Source: Streptomyces mirabilis (GTDB taxonomy: Bacteria > Actinomycetota > Actinomycetes > Streptomycetales > Streptomycetaceae). Taken from it: DNA of 64,000 bases. How positions within the stretch are numbered: position 1 is the stretch's first letter; each line of letters begins with the position of its first letter. The notes under the pieces were generated by a model. The model was not told the DNA's origin. It ran no database searches and worked only from the letters and a program-made list of their open reading frames with translations. The translations under genes and the position numbers were made by a program. The stretch is from NCBI RefSeq assembly GCF_039503195.1, contig NZ_JBCJKP010000001.1, positions 7,564,001 to 7,628,000 on the forward strand, read 5' to 3'. Below, piece by piece: positions 27,253-33,775 of this stretch.

Positions 27253-27378
27253 AGGGCGAATTTCTGGCCTTCTACTCTCCGTGGTCACGCAGGCTGTCGT
27301 AAAGCCGGGAAAATCCGGGTTTTCGAGGGTCTAGATCACGGGAAGTACACGGTGGGACGCCTTTGAAGTGGGCCCTTC

Positions 27379-27394
27379 GGACCGTGTACGGTCC
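27379..27394. repeat. Inverted repeat in the DUF4193 leader
   Basis: GGACCG and CGGTCC flank TGTA. It could be an operator or a small hairpin in a leader transcript. Confidence 0.4.
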
Positions 27395-27558
27395 GCATCG
27401 CCATCCAAGCCGATCACTCATGAGGAGTCCGGTTGGGTGTCGATTGAGTAACAGACCTTGATGTGAGGCAAAATCTCCGCCTCAGGTCGGGCACAAGTCC
27501 GGCCTCTCACGCGTTACGTGCGCTGAGACACCGCAGACACCCAGAGGGGGAGAGCGAC

Positions 27559-27855
27559 ATGGCAACGGATTACGACACCCCACGCAAGACCGACGACGAC
27601 GTCGACTCGGACAGCCTTGAAGAACTGAAGGCTCGCCGGAACGACAAGTCGACGTCGTCGGTCGACGTAGACGAGTTCGAGGCCGCAGAAGGCCTGGAGC
27701 TGCCCGGAGCCGACCTCTCGAACGAGGAGCTGGCCGTCCGGGTGCTGCCCAAGCAGCAGGACGAGTTCACTTGCATGAGCTGCTTCCTGGTGCACCACCG
27801 CAGCCAGCTGGCCCGCGAGAAGAACGGTCAGCCGATCTGCCGCGACTGCGACTGA
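27559..27855 (+). CDS. DUF4193 zinc-ribbon-like protein
   Basis: 98-residue actinobacterial protein. The first two thirds are acidic and probably disordered (DDDVDSDSLEELKARR). The C-terminus has two CxxC pairs (TCMSCFLVHHRSQL and ICRDCD), expected to bind one zinc. GGGGGAGAG precedes the ATG. The family is conserved in actinomycetes, sometimes considered RNA-polymerase- or ribosome-associated, but its function is not established. Long leader suggests high or regulated expression. Confidence 0.85.
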   Translation: MATDYDTPRKTDDDVDSDSLEELKARRNDKSTSSVDVDEFEAAEGLELPGADLSNEELAVRVLPKQQDEFTCMSCFLVHHRSQLAREKNGQPICRDCD

Positions 27856-27868
27856 GGCAGGGTCGGCC

Positions 27869-28840
27869 GTGACTGGCTCGACCCCACCTTGGAAGCGCCG
27901 CTTCCTCTCACGGGCAGCGGACGAAGGGCCCTCAGACGGCCCTGAAGGCGTGCGTGACGACGAGCGGGGCTCATCCCGACCAGGATCAGCCTCGCTCGAG
28001 CGGGCGCCCGCCACAGCGCCGACAGGCGCCTTCGAGCGGGCCGGCGAGGTGAAGCCGGCCGACGATCCGGAACCGTCCGACGGTTCGGTTCCGGCGGACG
28101 TCGCCGTTCCCGCCACCGGCCGCCGTGCGGCCGGCCTTCGGGACGGGGTCAGAAAGGGCGTCCAGAAGGGCGGCAGCAGAGCCAGGGCGGGCCTGGTCCA
28201 CCTCGCCGACCGGATCATCGAGATCGCGCCGCGTGTCCCCGTACGGGACCTCGCGACCCTCCGCAGGCAGTTCCCGGGACTCACCCCCGAACAGCTCGCG
28301 GACAAGCTCGTCGCGGGTGCGGCCAACGCGACGTCCACGGTGGGCGCCGGGATCGGTGCCGCCGCGATGCTGCCGGTGCCGCCCGCGATGCCGACCGAGC
28401 TGGCCGCGGAGATCACCGGCGTCGCCGCGATCGAGCTGAAACTGATCGCCGAGCTCCACGAGGTCTACGGCCTGCGGCCGCCGGGCAACCTCAAACAGCG
28501 CAGTACCGGGTATCTGAACTCCTGGTCCTCCGAGCGCGGGATCGACGTGACCAAACCGTCGACGGTCAACGCCGCGTTGGGCGGCCAGATGAAGCGCGAG
28601 CTGCGCCAGCAGATCATGAAACGCATGGTCCGGGATCTGCCGAACCTGATGCCGTTCATGGTGGGCGCGGCGGTGGGGGCGGTCATGAACCGCCGGGACA
28701 CCAAACGCCTGGCGGCGCGTATCCGCAAGGACCTGCGCAAGTCCCAGGTGCCGTGGGACGCGCTCGCGGAGCTGCCGCCCCTGGAGAAGCCGGCGGATCC
28801 CCTGCGGTTGGGGGAGATCCCCAAGGAACTGGGGCACTGA
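27869..28840 (+). CDS. Conserved hypothetical protein, possibly membrane-associated
   Basis: 323 residues. The first ~95 are a charged, disordered, Glu/Pro/Ser-rich region. A conserved part follows with LRDGVRKGVQKG, a possible helical HLADRIIEIAPRVPVRDLATLRRQFPGLTPEQLADKLV segment split by turns, and a Gly/Ala-rich hydrophobic stretch (STVGAGIGAAAMLPVPPAMP) that could insert in membrane. A further short hydrophobic stretch (MVGAAVGAVMN) precedes a basic segment. The GTG at 27869 is 13 bases after the DUF4193 stop, with GCAGGG upstream. No family was firmly recognised. Confidence 0.7.
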   Translation: MTGSTPPWKRRFLSRAADEGPSDGPEGVRDDERGSSRPGSASLERAPATAPTGAFERAGEVKPADDPEPSDGSVPADVAVPATGRRAAGLRDGVRKGVQKGGSRARAGLVHLADRIIEIAPRVPVRDLATLRRQFPGLTPEQLADKLVAGAANATSTVGAGIGAAAMLPVPPAMPTELAAEITGVAAIELKLIAELHEVYGLRPPGNLKQRSTGYLNSWSSERGIDVTKPSTVNAALGGQMKRELRQQIMKRMVRDLPNLMPFMVGAAVGAVMNRRDTKRLAARIRKDLRKSQVPWDALAELPPLEKPADPLRLGEIPKELGH

Positions 28841-28944
28841 GCCCCGCCCGGCACCGCCCGTCCGCGCCTGTCGGGACCAGCGGTGGGGCAGGGGTCACCG
28901 GCTCGTGGTGGGCCGGGAGCAATGGATGCGAAGGCGCACTGCCC

Positions 28945-28979
28945 GTGGAGCGGCGTGCGCCGGTGCGTAACCGCTCCAC
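28945..28979. terminator. Hairpin between convergent genes, probable terminator
   Basis: GTGGAGCGG and CCGCTCCAC form a 9-base-pair stem with a 17-base loop. It is positioned between the convergent hypothetical and DUF3093 genes and has no T tract. Confidence 0.5.
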
Positions 28980-29031
28980 GAAAGCGCACCGTCGCGCGCC
29001 GTGGTGGTGCGGGGCGCGACTTCTTCTGGGG

Positions 29032-29493
29032 CTATGCCGTGGCCCGAGCCGCATCGAGTGCCGCGATCAGGCGCTCCGGCTCCCTCGTCGACAGGTACAG
29101 GTACGGCGTGGGGTCGGCCGGGTCGGTGACCTGGACGCGGAGGGCCGTGGGGATGTATGCCCGCAGGAGCATGAAGGCGCGCGGGTCCGCCTTGTACGTG
29201 CGCCAGGCGCGCGCCTCCTCCTGGTCCATGATCTCCGCGTCGCCCAGGGCCGCGACCGGGATCTTCGCCTCGCCCGCGATCAGGGAGTCACCGACGACCC
29301 GGATGCGGATCGACCCGTACGCACTCGCCACGACGGCCGAGACCGCGGTGCCGCCGACCAGCGCGCCCAGCAGCGGCAGCGTGCCGAAGGGGAGGAAGAC
29401 CAGGGCCATCGCTATCCCGATCAGGAAGCAGATCGCCCACCAGCTGCGGGGGGCGGTGAGGCGTTCTTCGTACGGGGAGGCGGAGAGCTGCAT
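29032..29493 (-). CDS. DUF3093 membrane protein
   Basis: 153 residues. Two adjacent transmembrane helices (about 20-60) are joined by a very short turn; a soluble C-terminal domain with RIRVVGDSLIAGEAKIP and the conserved ADPRAFMLLRAYIP block follows. The family is actinobacterial, of unknown function. It is divergent from the thioesterase gene with a 58-base gap. Confidence 0.85.
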   Translation of the reverse strand: MQLSASPYEERLTAPRSWWAICFLIGIAMALVFLPFGTLPLLGALVGGTAVSAVVASAYGSIRIRVVGDSLIAGEAKIPVAALGDAEIMDQEEARAWRTYKADPRAFMLLRAYIPTALRVQVTDPADPTPYLYLSTREPERLIAALDAARATA

Positions 29494-29551
29494 GAAGCCA
29501 AGCTTGGCACGGTGCGAAGACTTGGTGGACGCGCGGGTAAGGTCTGCGGCT

Positions 29552-30136
29552 GTGAGTCGTACTTCCGCAGCTCTGCAGCCTCCCGCCGACGCCGCCGCGC
29601 CGGTGCGGCACCCCGACGCGCCCGCCCCCGGCGAGCTCCTCGGCGCCCACTACGAAGAGTGCTTCGGGTGTGGCGGGGAGCAGTCGCACGGACTGCACCT
29701 GGAGGCTCGCGCGGGGGAGGGCGTCACCGTCACGGCGGAGTTCACGGTACGGCCCGCCCACCAGGGCGCCCCGGGGCTCGCGCACGGCGGGGTGCTCGCC
29801 ACCGCGCTCGACGAGACGCTCGGCTCGCTGAACTGGCTGCTGCGCACCATCGCGGTCACCGGCCGCCTGGAGACCGACTTCGCCCTGCCTGTTCCCGTGG
29901 ACACGGTGCTGTACCTGGAGGCCGAGGTCACGGCGGTGGCCGGCCGCAAGATCTACTCGACCGCCACTGGTCGGATCGGTGGCCCGGACGGCCCCGTCGC
30001 CGTTCGCGCGGACGCCCTCTTCGTCGAGGTCAAGGTCGACCACTTCATCGACAACGGCCGCCCGGCGGAGATCCGGGCCGCCATGAACGAACCGGACCAG
30101 ATCCGCCGTGTCCGTGCCTTCGAGGTGAACCCGTGA
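29552..30136 (+). CDS. PaaI-type hot-dog-fold thioesterase
   Basis: 194 residues, one hot-dog domain. It has CFGCGGEQSHGLHLEA near the start, then the HQGAPGLAHGGVLATALDE substrate/active-site region. The family hydrolyses acyl-CoA thioesters; the CFGCG segment is typical of a subset of unknown substrate. The GTG at 29552 has AAGG upstream. Its stop overlaps the start of dut by four bases (GTGA), so they are co-translated. Confidence 0.82.
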   Translation: MSRTSAALQPPADAAAPVRHPDAPAPGELLGAHYEECFGCGGEQSHGLHLEARAGEGVTVTAEFTVRPAHQGAPGLAHGGVLATALDETLGSLNWLLRTIAVTGRLETDFALPVPVDTVLYLEAEVTAVAGRKIYSTATGRIGGPDGPVAVRADALFVEVKVDHFIDNGRPAEIRAAMNEPDQIRRVRAFEVNP

Positions 30137-30657
30137 CCCGCGAGCCCCGTCAAGAACTCGCCGTGCTGATCCGCCGCGTCGACCCGGACGTACCGCTTCC
30201 CGAGTACGCGCAGCCCGGTGACGCGGGAGCCGATCTGCGGACCACCGAGAGTCGTGAACTGAAGCCGGGCGAGCGCGCCGTACTGCCCACGGGTGTGTCC
30301 ATCGCGCTGCCCGAGGGGTACGCGGCCTTCGTGCACCCGCGTTCCGGGCTGGCCGCCCGCTGCGGTGTCGCCCTCGTGAATGCCCCGGGGACGGTTGATG
30401 CCGGGTACCGTGGGGAGATCAAGGTGATCGTGGTGAATCTCGACCCGCGCGAGTCGGTGCGGTTCGAGCGCTTCGACCGGATTGCTCAACTGGTCGTCCA
30501 GCAGGTCGAGAAGGTCCGCTTCCAGGAGGTCGCGGAACTCCCCGACTCGGCGCGGGCCGCAGGGGGCTTCGGGTCCACTGGCGGTCATGTCGCTGTGGGC
30601 GGCACAACGGGTGGGAATCGATACGCTTCGGTCGTATCCGACCGGGAAGGACAGTGA
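30133..30657 (+). CDS. dut: dUTP diphosphatase
   Basis: 174 residues. All five trimeric dUTPase motifs are visible: PGDAGADL, PRSGLA, GTVDAGYRGEI, RIAQLVV and the C-terminal GGFGSTG. The enzyme converts dUTP to dUMP, preventing uracil incorporation and supplying thymidylate synthesis. A ~20-residue Gly-rich tail after motif 5 is longer than in many dUTPases. The DUF3710 gene begins two bases after the stop. Confidence 0.95.
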   Translation: MTREPRQELAVLIRRVDPDVPLPEYAQPGDAGADLRTTESRELKPGERAVLPTGVSIALPEGYAAFVHPRSGLAARCGVALVNAPGTVDAGYRGEIKVIVVNLDPRESVRFERFDRIAQLVVQQVEKVRFQEVAELPDSARAAGGFGSTGGHVAVGGTTGGNRYASVVSDREGQ

Positions 30658-30658
30658 C

Positions 30659-31420
30659 GTGTTCGGACGTCGCAAGAAGGGCAGTGCCGCCGAGGACGCG
30701 GCGGGCGAGGCCGAGCAGGTCGTCGACAGTGTCGACACTGAGGCGGACGAGGCGGAGCGGGAGCGCGTGAGGCTCGAGCCGGAGCCGCGGCCCGACGGAC
30801 CCTGGGACGACTCGGAGGTGCGGGACCCCGCCGAGGGCCGCGTGGACCTGGGTGGTCTCTTCGTGCCCGGAGTCGACGGCATGGAGCTGCGGGTCGAGGT
30901 CGCGGGCGACGCGATCGTCGCGGCCACCGTCGTCCTCAAGGACAGCGCCATCCAGTTGCAGGCCTTCGCCGCCCCCAAGCGTGAGGGCATCTGGGGCGAG
31001 GTGCGCGAGGAGATCGCCACCGGCATCACCCAGCAGGGGGGTGTCATCGACGAGGTCGAGGGCCCCCTGGGCTGGGAGCTGCGGGCGCAGGTGCCGGTGC
31101 AGCTGCCGGACGGCACGGGTGGTTTCCAGGTCGTGCGGTTCGTCGGCGTGGACGGGCCCCGCTGGTTCCTGCGTGGAGTGATCTCCGGGCAGGGCGCCGT
31201 GCAGCCGCAGGCCGCGGGCCTGCTGGAGCAGATCTTCCGGGACACGGTCGTCGTACGCGGCGAGGGTCCGATGGCCCCGCGCGACCCGATCGTCCTGAAG
31301 CTGCCGAACGACGCGCAGATGGTGCCCGAGGGTGTCCAGCAGGAGGAGCAGAGCGGTTCCCGCTTCTCCGGAGGCATGGGACAACTGCAGCGCGGACCGG
31401 AGATCACCGAGGTCCGCTAG
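30659..31420 (+). CDS. DUF3710 family protein
   Basis: 253 residues. A short basic N-terminus (MFGRRKKG) is followed by an acidic linker, then the conserved domain from about residue 60 (DLGGLFVPGVDGMELRVE; FAAPKREGIWGEVREEI; GPRWFLRGVISGQGA). The family is conserved in actinomycetes directly downstream of dut; function unknown. GGAAGG lies eight bases before the GTG. It ends the thioesterase-dut-DUF3710 operon, with a terminator at 31469. Confidence 0.85.
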   Translation: MFGRRKKGSAAEDAAGEAEQVVDSVDTEADEAERERVRLEPEPRPDGPWDDSEVRDPAEGRVDLGGLFVPGVDGMELRVEVAGDAIVAATVVLKDSAIQLQAFAAPKREGIWGEVREEIATGITQQGGVIDEVEGPLGWELRAQVPVQLPDGTGGFQVVRFVGVDGPRWFLRGVISGQGAVQPQAAGLLEQIFRDTVVVRGEGPMAPRDPIVLKLPNDAQMVPEGVQQEEQSGSRFSGGMGQLQRGPEITEVR

Positions 31421-31468
31421 AGCCTGTCCGCCGGACACTCCGCGGGCAGAACAGCCACACGGCTTCAA

Positions 31469-31500
31469 AGGGCCGCATCCCTCGACGAGGGATGCGGCCC
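31469..31500 (+). terminator. Terminator of the dut operon
   Basis: GGGCCGCATCCCTCG pairs with CGAGGGATGCGGCCC around a very small loop, preceded by A residues and followed by CTTCG. Confidence 0.85.
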
Positions 31501-31544
31501 CTTCGTGTGCGCGGACCCTTCGGCGGGTTCTCGTGCGAGATCCC

Positions 31545-31573
31545 TTGACGGACAGTTGGTCTGTACCTATGGT
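31545..31573 (+). promoter_or_regulatory. Predicted promoter with operator-like spacer for the lyase gene
   Basis: TTGACG (31545-31550), a 17-base spacer and TATGGT (31568-31573) match a housekeeping-sigma promoter. The spacer contains TTGGTCTGTACC, and GGTCT recurs at 31571. Streptomyces polysaccharide-degradation genes often carry related direct repeats or DasR-type TGGTCTAGACCA boxes in this place; the match is partial. Confidence 0.5.
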
Positions 31574-31640
31574 CTCGGCCCAGCGCCTATGTTCATGCAG
31601 GCGTTCATCGTTCACATACGAGAACGGATGGCCCCCCACC

Positions 31641-32819
31641 ATGCGCCGTACCGCACTCCTCGTCACCGTCACCGCCCTCGTCGCGGGCGCCCTCGTCTGG
31701 CCCGCCGCCCGACAGGCCGACGCCGCCCCCGTCACCTTCGCGCACCCCGGAGTCACGGTCTCCAAGAGCCAGCTGGACTTCGCCCGCACCCAGGTCAACG
31801 CCGGGGCCCAGCCCTGGAAGGCCGCGTACGACCAGATGATGGCGAGCAAGTACGCCGACCTGAACCGCGTCCCGAAGCCCCGCGCGACCGTGGAGTGCGG
31901 CTCCTACTCCAACCCCAACTACGGCTGCACGGACGAGCGCGAGGACGCGATGGCCGCGTACACCGACGCCCTCGCCTGGTACATCACCCGCGACGACCGG
32001 TACGCGAAGAAGTCGATCGCCCTGATGGACGCCTGGTCGGCCGTGATCAAGGAGCACACCAACAGCAACGCGCCCCTGCAGACCGGCTGGGCCGGCTCCT
32101 CCTGGCCCAAGGCCGCCGAGCTCATCAAGTACACCTACACCGGTACCTGGGCCAACTCCGGCCGCTTCGCGACCATGCTGCGCACCGTCTACCTCCCCGA
32201 GGTCATCAACGGCTCCAACTCCAACGGGAACTGGGAACTGTCGATGATGGAGGCCGCCGTCGGCATCTCCGTCTTCCTCGAGGACCGGACGTCGTACGAC
32301 AAGGCCATCGCGAAGTTCCGGACCCGTACGGCCGCGTACGTCTACCTCTCCTCCGACGGCGCGCTGCCCAAGACCGTGCCGAGCCAGAACCTCGACACCA
32401 CCGCGAAGATCGTCAACTACTGGCAGGGGCAGTCCACCTTCGTCACGGGCCTCACTCAGGAGACCTGCCGCGACTTCACGCACACCGGGTACGGCATCTC
32501 GGCCATCTCGCACATCGCCGAGACCAGCCGGATCCAGGGGGAGGACCTGTACGGCACCGATGTCGGCGAGCGGCTGCGGCAGGCGCTCGGATTCCAGTCG
32601 AAGTACCAGCTGGGTGAGGCGGTGCCGAGCTGGCTGTGTGGTGGTTCCCTCACCCTCGGGCTGGGTCCGGTGACCGAGACCGGCTACAACGCCCTGCACA
32701 ACCGCCTGGGCATCGCCATGACCAACACCCAGAAGCTGACCGAGCAGAACCGGCCGTCCGGCAGCAACAACCTCTTCGTCGCCTGGGAGACTCTCACCGA
32801 CGGGGACAACCCCAACTGA
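31641..32819 (+). CDS. Secreted alginate lyase family protein
   Basis: 392 residues. The N-terminus MRRTALLVTVTALVAGALVW is a classic Sec signal peptide, with cleavage expected after QADA (about residue 28). The mature protein has the alpha/alpha-toroid type of the alginate-lyase (PL5-like) family; motifs include NSNGNWELSMMEAAVGI, FTHTGYGI and conserved Tyr/His residues. It should act outside the cell on an acidic polysaccharide, but the true substrate is uncertain. The ATG at 31641 gives the best signal peptide. Confidence 0.82.
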   Translation: MRRTALLVTVTALVAGALVWPAARQADAAPVTFAHPGVTVSKSQLDFARTQVNAGAQPWKAAYDQMMASKYADLNRVPKPRATVECGSYSNPNYGCTDEREDAMAAYTDALAWYITRDDRYAKKSIALMDAWSAVIKEHTNSNAPLQTGWAGSSWPKAAELIKYTYTGTWANSGRFATMLRTVYLPEVINGSNSNGNWELSMMEAAVGISVFLEDRTSYDKAIAKFRTRTAAYVYLSSDGALPKTVPSQNLDTTAKIVNYWQGQSTFVTGLTQETCRDFTHTGYGISAISHIAETSRIQGEDLYGTDVGERLRQALGFQSKYQLGEAVPSWLCGGSLTLGLGPVTETGYNALHNRLGIAMTNTQKLTEQNRPSGSNNLFVAWETLTDGDNPN

Positions 32820-32833
32820 CGCCCTCTCCGGCC

Positions 32834-32863
32834 GGGCGCCCCGGTGCCGTCACCGGGGCGCCC
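32834..32863 (+). terminator. Hairpin after the lyase gene
   Basis: GGGCGCCCCGGTG and CACCGGGGCGCCC form a perfect 13-base-pair stem with a 4-base loop, 15 bases after the stop codon. Confidence 0.8.
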
Positions 32864-32905
32864 GCACGGCGGGGGAGACAATCGCCCGGCTGACCGGGGA
32901 GGGAC

Positions 32906-33604
32906 ATGAGCCAGGTCGAGGTCGCCACGAAGACCATGGTGCGCGTCGAGAACGTGCATCGCTGGTACGGCGGTGGAGCCGACGTCGTACCCGCCCTGCG
33001 CGGAGTCTCCTTCGACGTGCCACGTGGCGAACTCGTCGCCCTCACCGGCCGCCCCGGGTCCGGCAGGACCACACTCCTCAACCTGGTGGGCGGGCTCGAC
33101 GAACCGGACGCGGGGCGGATCACCGTCGACGGGCTGGCACTGGAGGGGCTCGGCGAGGACGGCCTGCTGGAACTGCGCCGGGACCGGATCGGCTTCGTCT
33201 TCCAGCCCCTCGGGCTCATCCCGCTGCTCACCGTCGCCGAGAACGTCGGTGTGCCGCTGCGGCTGCGCGGGGTCGGGGAGCACGCGCGCGAGGAGCGGAT
33301 CACGCGACTGCTCTCCCTCGTCGGGCTCACCGACCACGCGGCGCGCCGACCCGGGGAGCTCACTCCGGGGCAGCAACAGCGCGTGGCGATCGCGCGCGCC
33401 CTCGCGGGCGACCCCGCGCTTCTCGTCGCCGACGAGTTCGCGGCCGGACTCGACGCGGCGACCGGCCGTGCCCTGATGGAGCTGCTGCGCACACTCGTCC
33501 ACGGCGAACAGGTGACGGCGCTGGTCGCCCCCTCCCGGGCGACCCCGCTCGACCTGGCCGATCGGGTCCTGGAGCTCTGCGACGGAGAGATCGTCGAGCA
33601 CTGA
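32906..33604 (+). CDS. Orphan MacB/LolD-type ABC ATPase with degenerate motifs
   Basis: 232 residues resembling the ATPase of MacB/FtsE/LolD exporters. Several catalytic motifs deviate: Walker A is GRPGSGRTT, so the invariant Lys is Arg54; the signature is LTPGQQQR instead of LSGGQ; the H-loop His is replaced (VAPSRA). The Q-loop (FVFQPLGL) and the Walker B Asp-Glu (LLVADEFAAGLD) remain. No permease gene is adjacent. GGGAGGG precedes the ATG. It may be a weak or inactive ATPase with a regulatory role; ATP hydrolysis should not be assumed. Confidence 0.85.
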   Translation: MSQVEVATKTMVRVENVHRWYGGGADVVPALRGVSFDVPRGELVALTGRPGSGRTTLLNLVGGLDEPDAGRITVDGLALEGLGEDGLLELRRDRIGFVFQPLGLIPLLTVAENVGVPLRLRGVGEHAREERITRLLSLVGLTDHAARRPGELTPGQQQRVAIARALAGDPALLVADEFAAGLDAATGRALMELLRTLVHGEQVTALVAPSRATPLDLADRVLELCDGEIVEH

Positions 33605-33775
33605 GTCGAGTGCGGGGCCGAGCAGGGCCCGGACCAGCGCATCCGGGTGGTGTCGAGCGACGCATCAGGGTTGCGTCAAAGACGGCCGTCCGCCGACTCC
33701 CCACCCCATTTGTCGAGATTGTTGGCCGTAAGGTCGACGCTGCGTATACAGCGGTGACAGGAAGACAATGGGGCC

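Larger units (their letters stand above)
27167..27558. other. Long leader/promoter region of the DUF4193 gene
   Basis: About 390 bases that are less GC-rich than the surrounding genes. It contains the perfect palindrome at 27239-27252 and the inverted repeat at 27379-27394, annotated separately. No gene is seen on either strand. Confidence 0.6.

Noticed and set aside
27500..28420. Minus-strand frames across the DUF4193 and following genes
   Set aside because: Shadow frames with Ser/Arg/Pro-rich composition; the plus-strand genes have ribosome binding sites and conserved zinc-ribbon cysteines.
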